A stretch of DNA of 7,098 bases. Origin: JBBSQE01 sp038258095 (GTDB lineage: Bacteria; Actinomycetota; Thermoleophilia; Solirubrobacterales; 70-9). The notes under the pieces were generated by a model that was not told where the DNA came from, did not search any database, and was given only the letters and a program-made list of their open reading frames with translations. The translations under genes and the position numbers were made by a program. The DNA lies in NCBI GenBank assembly GCA_038258095.1, contig JBBSQE010000161.1, positions 1 through 7,098 on the forward strand, given 5' to 3'. Positions 1 to 5,280 of the stretch are shown here, in pieces; the stretch's first letter is position 1; each line of letters begins with the position of its first letter.

Positions 1-2
1 CG

Positions 3-278
3 ATGGCAGCAGCACGCCGCTCTGCCGGCGCGGACCTCACGGTGCGCCACTCCGCCGAAAGTCACGAGACGGCCTACTGGGACCGCCACTGGGATAAGTT
101 CTTCGCCTTCTATGCGAAGGCGCTCAGCCGCTGCCGACGGAAATTGACTGCGGCGCATGGACGGCCAGACGGAAGCCAACTTCGGCCATCGCATCGCGCT
201 TTTGGAGCAGAAGATCTCCCACCTCTACGAGATCCTGCAGCGCGACGAACCGGATTTCGAGAACGCCGGCGTCTCTGA
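3..278 (+). CDS. C-terminal end of an unrecognised protein (5' partial, true end uncertain)
   Basis: The reading frame is open from the window edge to a stop at 276-278, but only the first part looks coding. Residues 1-45 include a run of aromatic and charged residues (HETAYWDRHWDKFFAFYAKAL) resembling the C-terminal helix of a soluble protein, and most of its codons end in G or C. After the Cys codon at about 132-134 the translation becomes Arg/Pro-rich and third positions turn mixed, while the overlapping frame beginning at 157 takes up the G/C third-position bias. The real gene therefore probably ends near 135-147. A TGA at 145-147 in the +1 frame would end it there if one base were gained or lost just before. 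The ATG at position 3 may be internal, because the gene probably starts upstream of the window. I do not recognise the family. Confidence 0.4.
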   Translation: MAAARRSAGADLTVRHSAESHETAYWDRHWDKFFAFYAKALSRCRRKLTAAHGRPDGSQLRPSHRAFGAEDLPPLRDPAARRTGFRERRRL

Positions 279-393
279 TGAGGTGCTGATGCTTGTCCAG
301 CAGGATCGCGTGATCGACGCCATCAAGCTGCATGCCCAGCAGACCGGGTGCGGTCTCGCCGAGGCCAAGGACGCGATCGACCGCATCGCCTGA
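157..393 (+). CDS. Small protein with partial ribosomal L7/L12 C-terminal motif
   Basis: This 78-residue protein has two parts. Residues 9-29 form a leucine/isoleucine-rich helix (HRIALLEQKISHLYEIL) that could be a short coiled coil. Residues 40-78 (VSDEVLMLVQQDRVIDAIKLHAQQTGCGLAEAKDAIDRIA) match the strand-helix-turn-helix core of the bL12 C-terminal domain, where the family has the pattern I-K-x-x-R-x-x-T-G-L-G-L-K-E-A-K-x-x-V. It stops just after the 'AKDAID' helix, so it lacks the final strand of a full bL12 C-terminal domain and the bL12 N-terminal dimerisation and hinge regions. Short L7/L12-like proteins of this type are common in actinobacteria and usually have no assigned role. It is probably not the ribosomal stalk protein, and a protein-protein interaction role is only a guess. 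The ATG at 157 is where G/C third-position bias begins. I see no clear Shine-Dalgarno. Confidence 0.72.
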   Translation: MDGQTEANFGHRIALLEQKISHLYEILQRDEPDFENAGVSDEVLMLVQQDRVIDAIKLHAQQTGCGLAEAKDAIDRIA

Positions 394-464
394 TCGGCCC
401 GCATCGCTTGGCCAAGCGTCCGTTTGCCTTGAGGTAACGGACTGACTCGCCGATACGTGATCTC

Positions 465-498
465 AGTGCGTCGTGAGGGTTAGTGCGTCGTGAGGGTT
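465..498 (+). repeat. Perfect 17-bp tandem direct repeat
   Basis: The 17-mer AGTGCGTCGTGAGGGTT occurs at 465-481 and again, with no gap, at 482-498. It lies in the non-coding spacer between the L7/L12-like gene and the RTX-repeat gene. The second copy includes a GTG (490-492) that opens the longest version of the downstream frame. The GAGGG in the first copy could act as a poor Shine-Dalgarno 10-11 bases before that GTG. It may be a slippage duplication or a tandem protein-binding site. Confidence 0.85.
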
Positions 499-537
499 GT
501 CGACGCGACTGCCAATCAGAGAAAGAGCGTTTCGGCG

Positions 538-2469
538 ATGATGACAAGTGCATCCACTGAGCCAAGTCGGCGCGGCACGCCTGTTACAGGCCCAATGTTC
601 GCTGCCTTTGTCCTGATCTTGGGCGCCTTCGCTCTTTGGTTGCCGCAAGTCGCCTCTGCCGTGCCGAAGTGCGGTGGAAAGCGGGCGACGATAATCGGCA
701 CCCCGGGCAACGACGTGATCATCGGCAAGCGAGCGAACGACGTGATCGTCGGCCTCGGGGGCAACGACCGGATCTCGGGCGGGCCGAACGGGAACGACGT
801 CATCTGCGGAGGCGCGGGCAACGACCGGCTCATCGGCGCCCGCGGCAAGGACACCCTGATCGGCCAGGGCGGCAACGACTATCTGAACGGCGGCAAGGCC
901 CCGGACAAGCTGTTCGGCGGCGCCGGCAACGACAAGATGCTGGGCGGCCGCTCGAACGACAAGTTCCATGGCGGCGCCGGCAACGACAACGTGATCGCCA
1001 GCCGCGGGGCCGACTCGGTCAGCCTCGGGGCCGGCGACGACCGCGCTGCAGGAGGAACCGGAAGTGACACGATCTCCGGAGGGCCCGGCACCGACCGGAT
1101 CTTCGGACAGCGCGGTTCCGACCGCCTGGACGGCGGGCCGGGGCGCGACCTCGTCAACGCCGCCGCCGGCGACGATGTCCTCACCGGTGGCCCGGGCGAC
1201 CACGACATCGTGATCGCGGGCGCCGGTGGCGACACGGCAAGCGGAGGGCCCGGCGACGAAGATGTCGTGCGCGGCGACCAGTCGGTCGACAAGCTCGACG
1301 GCGGCAGCGGCGCCGGCGACATCGTCTCGTTCGCCTCAGCGGTCGAGAACACCGGCAAGACGACCTCGAACGGGGTCCGCGTCGACCTCGGGGCCGGGAT
1401 CGCGCGCGGCGACGGCGTCGACACGCTGAAGAACTTCGAGGACGTGCAGGGCTCCGCTTTCAACGACACGATTCAGGGCAACGGCGAGTCGAACCGCATC
1501 GACGGCGGCCCTGGCGACGACGTCCTGATCGGAGGCGGAGGAACCAACGAGGCATTCGGAGGCTCGGGCAGCGACCTCTGCCTAGGGTTCATGGTCGAGC
1601 AGTCCTGCGGCCCGGAGCAGGCCGGCGGCTCGGCGACCGCGGTCCAGCTCGACACCGGCATCGACGGCACCTCCGGCCTGACGGTCATCGCGGGCAGCAC
1701 TGCCGCCACCAACAACATCACCGTGGACAGGCGCGGCGGGAGCTACACGATCGCCGATACCGCCGGGGTCAGCGGCGGCGGTGCCTGTATTGGTGTCGGC
1801 AATGTCGCGACCTGCAGAAGCCTGGGGGCTCTGTCCTACATCGTCGTCGACGCGGGACCCGGCGACGACCGGATCGAGATCGGCGCGAGTATCCCCGGCT
1901 CGGCGACGGTCCGTGCGAACGGGGGCTTCGGGAGCGACATCGTGATCGGAGGCCGCGGCGACGACATCCTGCAGGGCGGCGCCAACGGCGTCGACCGCAT
2001 CTTCGGCAGGCGCGGGAGCGACACGGTCATCGGCTCCGAGGGCGGCAGGGACCGGCTCGACGGCGGCCGCGGGCCCGACGTGCTTGTTGCGGGCGGCGGC
2101 TGCCAGGGCGACCTCATGGTCGGCGGGCCGGGGAAGGACAACGCGGGCTTCGCACGCGTCCACCACACCGGCGTCTGGACGGTCTCGCTGATCACCCACA
2201 CCGCCGGGCTGGGCCACGGATGCGCTCCGGCCCGGCTGAGGGGCATGGAGGACCTCGAGGGCACAAACGAGAGGGACAGGCTGATCGGCGACAGCCGCCC
2301 GAACGGCCTCTACGGGCGAAGCGGCAACGACACCCTGCTGGGCAACGGGGGCGACGACTACCTCGACGCGATCGATGGCGGCCGCGACAGGCAGATCAAC
2401 TGCGGCGCCGGCGCCAACGATCGGGCCGTCAAGGACCGCAGCGACCCGCGCCCCACCAGCTGCCAGTGA
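538..2469 (+). CDS. Secreted RTX-type calcium-binding repeat protein
   Basis: From the ATG at 538 the protein has 643 residues. The frame is open from GTG 490 (659 residues), and the numbers here use that longer form. An N-terminal segment at about residues 36-57 (hydrophobic core, then QVASA before VPKCGG) is a good Sec signal peptide, so export is likely. Residues 65-362 and 452-659 are dense in nonapeptide-like GGxGxDxI/L repeats such as GGAGNDRLIG. In RTX proteins these fold into a calcium-binding parallel beta-roll. A non-repeat insert at about 376-451 separates the two blocks. Residues 273-330 and 549-601 look like two copies of a connector with the endings DTLKNFEDVQGSAFND and ARLRGMEDLEGTNERD. 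The C-terminus (QINCGAGANDRAVKDR...SCQ) resembles the usual end of these actinobacterial proteins. Ten cysteines could form disulfides outside the cell. No catalytic domain is visible, so adhesion or a surface role is only inferred. ATG 538, 541 or 595 could also be the start. Confidence 0.85.
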   Translation: MMTSASTEPSRRGTPVTGPMFAAFVLILGAFALWLPQVASAVPKCGGKRATIIGTPGNDVIIGKRANDVIVGLGGNDRISGGPNGNDVICGGAGNDRLIGARGKDTLIGQGGNDYLNGGKAPDKLFGGAGNDKMLGGRSNDKFHGGAGNDNVIASRGADSVSLGAGDDRAAGGTGSDTISGGPGTDRIFGQRGSDRLDGGPGRDLVNAAAGDDVLTGGPGDHDIVIAGAGGDTASGGPGDEDVVRGDQSVDKLDGGSGAGDIVSFASAVENTGKTTSNGVRVDLGAGIARGDGVDTLKNFEDVQGSAFNDTIQGNGESNRIDGGPGDDVLIGGGGTNEAFGGSGSDLCLGFMVEQSCGPEQAGGSATAVQLDTGIDGTSGLTVIAGSTAATNNITVDRRGGSYTIADTAGVSGGGACIGVGNVATCRSLGALSYIVVDAGPGDDRIEIGASIPGSATVRANGGFGSDIVIGGRGDDILQGGANGVDRIFGRRGSDTVIGSEGGRDRLDGGRGPDVLVAGGGCQGDLMVGGPGKDNAGFARVHHTGVWTVSLITHTAGLGHGCAPARLRGMEDLEGTNERDRLIGDSRPNGLYGRSGNDTLLGNGGDDYLDAIDGGRDRQINCGAGANDRAVKDRSDPRPTSCQ

Positions 2470-2499
2470 GCGGGTCCTGAGCCGGGCGGTGCCGGCGGC

Positions 2500-3150
2500 C
2501 TACGGGCCCAGGCGCCGGACGGTCCAGCCCTCGCCGTTGCGCTCGTAGCGCAGGCGGTCGTGGAGGCGCGAGCGTCCGTCCTGCCAGAACTCGACGGTCT
2601 CGTGGCGCAGCAGGTAGCCGCCCCAGAACGGTGGCCGCGGCACCTCCTCGCCCTTGCCCGCATCCCCGGCGTCGGCTTCGGCGCCGAAGCGTTCCTCGGC
2701 CTCGCGCAACCGCTCCTCGAGCGCCTCGCGGGTCTCGAGCACCCGGCTCTGCGGTGACGCCCAGGCTCCGAGGCGGCTGCCGCGCGGCCGTGACGTGAAA
2801 TAGGCATCGGACGCGCCGGAGTCGAGGCGCTCGACGAGGCCCCGGACCCGGACCTGCCAGCTCAGCTCCCGCCAGTAGACGTTCAGCGCGGCCCGGGGAT
2901 CCGCGTCGAGCTGAACTGCCTTGGCGCTCTCGTAGTTGGTGAAGAAGCGGAAGCCGTCGCGGCCATGGCCCTTGAGCAGGACCATCCGCGCGTCGGGCGC
3001 CCCGAGGCCGTCAACGGTCGCCAGGGTCATCGCGTCGTGCAGCGGGACCTCCTCCGACGCTCGTGCCCACCAGATCGCGAATTGGTCGATCGGATCCGGG
3101 GCGAGGTCGGCGCGCCGAAGCGGCGGATGATCGCGGAGGTCGTCGCTCAC
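2500..3150 (-). CDS. pdxH: Pyridoxamine 5'-phosphate oxidase
   Basis: This FMN enzyme oxidises pyridoxamine or pyridoxine 5'-phosphate to pyridoxal 5'-phosphate with O2, in vitamin B6 synthesis and salvage in the cytoplasm. From GTG 3150 the product has 216 residues, the usual size. Family motifs appear in order: AMTLATVD (40-47), RMVLLK (55-60, FMN binding), FFTNYESAKA (69-78), SWQVRVRG (97-104), SRPRGSRLGAWAS (120-132, FMN/phosphate contacts), PPFWGGYLL (173-181), VEFWQ (186-190) and RLHDRLRY (195-202, the Arg and His that contact PLP), with the C-terminus RRLGP. Compared with E. coli PdxH there is about ten extra residues of A/D/G/E-rich sequence at 157-170. An upstream ATG at 3285 would add 45 unrelated residues and overlap the divergent GST-like gene, so GTG 3150 is preferred. 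A TACCCT hexamer six bases upstream suggests leaderless transcription. It converges on the RTX gene 30 bases away. Confidence 0.93.
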   Translation of the reverse strand: MSDDLRDHPPLRRADLAPDPIDQFAIWWARASEEVPLHDAMTLATVDGLGAPDARMVLLKGHGRDGFRFFTNYESAKAVQLDADPRAALNVYWRELSWQVRVRGLVERLDSGASDAYFTSRPRGSRLGAWASPQSRVLETREALEERLREAEERFGAEADAGDAGKGEEVPRPPFWGGYLLRHETVEFWQDGRSRLHDRLRYERNGEGWTVRRLGP

Positions 3151-3156
3151 TCCCCC

Positions 3157-3162
3157 AGGGTA
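3157..3162 (-). promoter_or_regulatory. Putative -10 element of pdxH (TACCCT)
   Basis: On the minus strand TACCCT ends six bases (GGGGGA) before the GTG start of pdxH. It fits the bacterial TANNNT -10 pattern at a distance that puts transcription start at or next to the start codon. The GGGGGA directly abuts the GTG and is too close to act as a normal Shine-Dalgarno. No convincing -35 is visible. This is inferred from sequence only. Confidence 0.45.
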
Positions 3163-3189
3163 GATGCCGGCAATCGCGGGTCGGGGCGA

Positions 3190-3195
3190 TACGGT
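3190..3195 (+). promoter_or_regulatory. Putative -10 element of the GST-like gene (TACGGT)
   Basis: TACGGT is followed by exactly six bases (GGCGCG) and then the ATG at 3202, the same spacing as seen for pdxH and algH. There is no Shine-Dalgarno before this ATG, so a leaderless mRNA is likely. The element faces away from the pdxH -10, with 27 bases between the two hexamers. Confidence 0.45.
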
Positions 3196-3201
3196 GGCGC
3201 G

Positions 3202-3963
3202 ATGGACGTGACCGTTTACGGCCTCGACATCTCCCATCCGACCCAGACGGCCCTGCTGATGCTGGGCCACAAGGAGATCCCGCACAGCTACTCGGCGATG
3301 CCACCGGGATCGCAGCCGCTGGTGCTGCGGGCGCGAGGCTTCCGCGGAGCCACCGTCCCGGCGATGCGAATCGACGACCGCCGCGTGCAGGGCTCTCTCG
3401 CCATCTCACGCGAGATCGAGCGGGTTAGGCCCGAGCCGCCCCTCTTCCCGGTCGACCCCACGCTCCGAGCAGCCGTCGAGGAAGCCGAGCGTTGGGGAGA
3501 CGCGACCTATCAGCCCATTCCCCGTGTGATCTTCCGCTGGGCCCTGACCAGAGACCGGGCCCTCCGAACGTTTCTCGCCGGGTCGATCGGGCTCCCGGCG
3601 GCGCGCATCACGGGAGAGGCATTCCTGCCACCGGCGATCTATTTCGCACGCTCGACCGGTGCCACCGACGAACGCATCGAGCGCGCGTTGCGAGAACTCC
3701 CTTCCCATCTCGACCATGTCGACGAGCTGCTCGCCGATGGCACGATCGGTGGCGCAACGCTGAACGCGGCGGACTTCCAGATCGCCACCACGACCCGCGT
3801 TCTCGGTCGCCTGACGCCGATCGCCTCGATCGTCGAGGGGAGGCCGGCCGCCGAACATGCGCTGCGCGTGTGCCCAGAGTTCGAGGGCGACGAAACCTCG
3901 ATCGAGATCCCGGCCGGGTGGCTTCCCTCCGTCAGCGCGACCCAGAAAGGGGAAGTCATCTAG
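3202..3963 (+). CDS. Glutathione S-transferase-like protein
   Basis: The product has 253 residues. Residues 1-75 form a thioredoxin-like GST N-terminal domain: strand VTVYGLDISHPTQTALLML, then GATVPAMRIDDRRVQGSLAISREIE, which carries the family's cis-Pro (P53) and the S65-xx-I glutathione-binding turn, as in 'VPAL...SxAI..YL'. Residues 85-225 form a helical C-terminal domain, including ELLADGTIGGATLNAADFQIATTTRVL, where the N-capping 'L-x-x-A-D-F' motif of the GST fold is present. A Ser/Cys/Tyr catalytic residue is not obvious in the first loop (SHPT at 11-14), so activity is unproven. Many actinobacteria use mycothiol rather than glutathione, and the thiol substrate cannot be told from sequence. 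ATG 3202 is chosen because the longer open frame runs antisense through pdxH. The stop overlaps that of the convergent algH. Confidence 0.8.
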   Translation: MDVTVYGLDISHPTQTALLMLGHKEIPHSYSAMPPGSQPLVLRARGFRGATVPAMRIDDRRVQGSLAISREIERVRPEPPLFPVDPTLRAAVEEAERWGDATYQPIPRVIFRWALTRDRALRTFLAGSIGLPAARITGEAFLPPAIYFARSTGATDERIERALRELPSHLDHVDELLADGTIGGATLNAADFQIATTTRVLGRLTPIASIVEGRPAAEHALRVCPEFEGDETSIEIPAGWLPSVSATQKGEVI

Positions 3964-4478
3964 TTCATTGTCGGGTCGTCGGGCATCGTGGCGAGCAACG
4001 CGTACTCGCCGCCGCGACGGCGGGTGACGACGGACCAGATGTCTTCCTCGAACGGGTCCTCGCCGAGGGCAGACTGGACGATCCACGCTTCCTGCTCGAG
4101 CTCGTCGTCGAGCTGTCCGGGTCCCCAGCCCGAGTGACCGGCGTAGACGCGGGCCCTCGACACCGGCTCCGTCTCCTCCGGATCAACGATCCCGACACCG
4201 CCGACCACGAGCTGGGGCGAGGCCTCGGGATCGTCGAACTCACCTAGGACGACGACCGACTCCGTCGCGACAGGACCGCCGATGCGCAGGGGCTCCTCCG
4301 CCCCGGCGATGTCGGACAGGTCGGGGACCGCCTCGGCGACCGTCGCCTCGGCCAGGCGGTTGAGCACGATCCCGAAGGCTCCCTGGTCGGTGTGCTCGAC
4401 CATCAGGATCACCGAGCGCCGGAAGAAGTCGAACAGGCCGGGGGTTGCGATCAGGAGCTTTCCCCGTGTTGATTCCAT
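3960..4478 (-). CDS. AlgH/YqgE family protein (UPF0301)
   Basis: This 172-residue protein is close to the usual family size of about 185. Signature segments are present in order: GKLLIATPGL (6-15), FRRSVILMVEHTDQGAFGIVLNR (19-41), RIGGPV (65-70), VYAGHSGWGPGQLDDEL (111-127), W132 and DIWSVV (146-151). The family has a known fold but no settled biochemical role. AlgH was named for an effect on alginate gene expression in Pseudomonas, which cannot be transferred to this organism. It is probably cytoplasmic, with no signal peptide or membrane segment. The ATG at 4478 directly begins the family N-terminus (MESTRGKLLIATPGL). A TAGCCT hexamer six bases upstream suggests a leaderless mRNA. Its stop codon shares a CTAG with the convergent GST-like gene. 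Confidence 0.9.
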   Translation of the reverse strand: MESTRGKLLIATPGLFDFFRRSVILMVEHTDQGAFGIVLNRLAEATVAEAVPDLSDIAGAEEPLRIGGPVATESVVVLGEFDDPEASPQLVVGGVGIVDPEETEPVSRARVYAGHSGWGPGQLDDELEQEAWIVQSALGEDPFEEDIWSVVTRRRGGEYALLATMPDDPTMN

Positions 4479-4484
4479 ACACGC

Positions 4485-4490
4485 AGGCTA
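4485..4490 (-). promoter_or_regulatory. Putative -10 element of algH (TAGCCT)
   Basis: On the minus strand TAGCCT is separated by six bases (GCGTGT) from the ATG of algH, matching TANNNT-N6-start. A TTGGGG on the minus strand (4510-4515) lies 19 bases further upstream and could be a weak -35. It overlaps the palindrome at 4513-4524. Confidence 0.45.
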
Positions 4491-4512
4491 GATGCTCGAT
4501 TCCCGAACGCCC

Positions 4513-4524
4513 CAACCATGGTTG
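4513..4524. promoter_or_regulatory. Perfect 12-bp palindrome, possible operator
   Basis: CAACCATGGTTG is a perfect inverted repeat inside the 73-base spacer between the divergent algH and SRPBCC genes. It overlaps TTGGGG on the minus strand and TTGACC (4522-4527) on the plus strand, both candidate -35 boxes. A dimeric regulator bound here could block both promoters. Regulation is inferred and no regulator gene is adjacent. Confidence 0.35.
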
Positions 4525-4551
4525 ACCGCGCCTCGGGGGTGCCCTGATTGA

Positions 4552-4983
4552 ATGGCCCGCATGCAACGCGTCGTAGTCGACCATGACTTCAACCTCCCGC
4601 CCGATCGCGTCTTCGCCTTTCTGGCCGAGCACGAGAACCTCGAGCCGCTCTTCGGAGCCAAAATCAAGAGGATCCGTGATGGGACCGACGGGACCAGAAA
4701 CGGCGTCGGCTCGGTGCGCAGCCTCAAGGTCGGCCCGGCGCCCGCCTTCGAGGAAACGATCACCGAGGTCAAGCCGGACGAGCTGATCCGCTACCGGATC
4801 ACCAAGGGCTCGCCGATGCGTGACCACGAGGGCGTGATGGTGATCACTTCTCGCGGGGAAGGCTCCCACCTGCACTATGAGATCGTCTTCGGGTCCAGGA
4901 TCCCCGGGCTCGACCGCCTCGTCGCAGCGGTCCTGCGCCGCAACATCCCGAAGGGTCTCGGGAAGGTCGACAGTTCAGGCTGA
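4552..4983 (+). CDS. SRPBCC (START/polyketide cyclase-like) fold protein
   Basis: The product has 143 residues. The pattern fits the SRPBCC helix-grip fold: an N-terminal strand and helix VVVDHDFNLPPDRVFAFLAEHENLEPLF (7-34), the loop-strand GVGSVRSLKVG (51-61), strands ETITEVKPDELIRYRIT (68-84) and HLHYEIVFGSRIPG (107-119), and a long C-terminal helix DRLVAAVLRRNIPKGL (121-136). Such proteins bind hydrophobic ligands in a cavity, and some are cyclases or lipid carriers. Substrate cannot be assigned. The start could be ATG 4552 or ATG 4561 (MQRVVVDHDF). A TTGAAT seven bases before 4561 weakly favours 4561. It is divergent from algH. The TGA at 4981 is in the same frame as the downstream glycosyltransferase remnant, so the last few residues (KVDSSG) may be a rearrangement-altered tail. 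Confidence 0.75.
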   Translation: MARMQRVVVDHDFNLPPDRVFAFLAEHENLEPLFGAKIKRIRDGTDGTRNGVGSVRSLKVGPAPAFEETITEVKPDELIRYRITKGSPMRDHEGVMVITSRGEGSHLHYEIVFGSRIPGLDRLVAAVLRRNIPKGLGKVDSSG

Positions 4984-5016
4984 CGCCGGCCGTTCACAGC
5001 CACGCAACCATCCGCA

Positions 5017-5277
5017 GCATCCGGTGTAGTTGGCTGCCCGCAGGACATCACTGCCGGGATCATCGAAGACGGGGTGACCGGCCGGCTCGTCGAGCCGGAC
5101 TCCGCCGAGGATCTCACGACAGCCATGGTCGACGCCGTAAATCATCCTGAGAGCCGGCGCGAGCGCGTCCGGGAAGCCGCGATCGGCGCCACCGAGCGCT
5201 ACGGGTGGAGCCAGATCGGGGATGAGTTGGCCGAGCGCCTCGCTGAGACCGGGCATCTCGCACGCGTCGAAAGCTAG
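5017..5277 (+). pseudogene. C-terminal remnant of a family-4 glycosyltransferase
   Basis: The translation includes ASGVV..., then IIEDGVTGRLVEPDSAEDLTTAMVDAVNHPESRRERVREAA...ATERYGWSQIGDEL. This matches the end of GT4 glycosyltransferases, where the donor-sugar-binding 'E-I-I-x-D-G-x-x-G-x-L-V-x-P' segment is followed by helices with 'P-E-x-R-x-x-x-x-x-A-x-x-x-x-x-x-R-Y-x-W'. Only this part is present. The N-terminal acceptor domain and the first half of the donor domain are missing, and the preceding sequence has no family similarity and is closed by the TGA of the SRPBCC gene at 4981. The 'ASxxGGxxE' part is itself disturbed (ASGVVGCPQDITAGIIEDG). A 67-residue frame from GTG 5074 could be translated but would not be an active transferase. 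It is most likely left behind by deletion of an old gene. The TAG stop at 5275-5277 ends it. Confidence 0.65.
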
Positions 5278-5280
5278 GCT
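5275..5280 (+). promoter_or_regulatory. Putative -10 element of the thioesterase operon (TAGGCT)
   Basis: TAGGCT begins on the stop codon of the glycosyltransferase remnant and lies eight bases (GCCCGGGC) before the GTG start of the thioesterase. It fits TANNNT, and no Shine-Dalgarno is apparent. The spacing is two bases longer than at the other putative leaderless starts, and no good -35 is visible, so support is weaker. Confidence 0.3.

Noticed and set aside
541..660. Twin-arginine signal (SRRGTP before the hydrophobic segment)
   Set aside because: The consensus residues after the arginine pair are missing and the hydrophobic core fits a Sec signal better.
463..1203. Long minus-strand open frames opposite the RTX-repeat gene (also 516-875, 879-1469, 1582-2217)
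   Set aside because: They are Val/Ala/Asp- or Pro/Ser-rich shadows created by the repeated GC-rich GGxGxD codons and have no start signal or family motif.
2481..2496. Possible terminator hairpin GCCGG-N6-CCGGC between the RTX gene and pdxH
   Set aside because: The stem is only five base pairs and no T-tract follows on either strand, so it is not distinguishable from background in DNA this GC-rich.
2965..3201. N-terminal extension of the GST-like frame
   Set aside because: It runs antisense through the start of pdxH, has shadow-like composition, and the ATG at 3202 begins the family strand with a -10 element in place.
3151..3285. 45-residue N-terminal extension of PdxH from an ATG at 3285
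   Set aside because: It would overlap the divergent GST-like gene by 84 bases, and the sequence does not resemble the PdxH family.
4240..4875. Minus-strand frame covering the SRPBCC gene and part of algH
   Set aside because: It is out of frame with algH, overlaps two supported genes and becomes Arg/Gly-rich shadow sequence.
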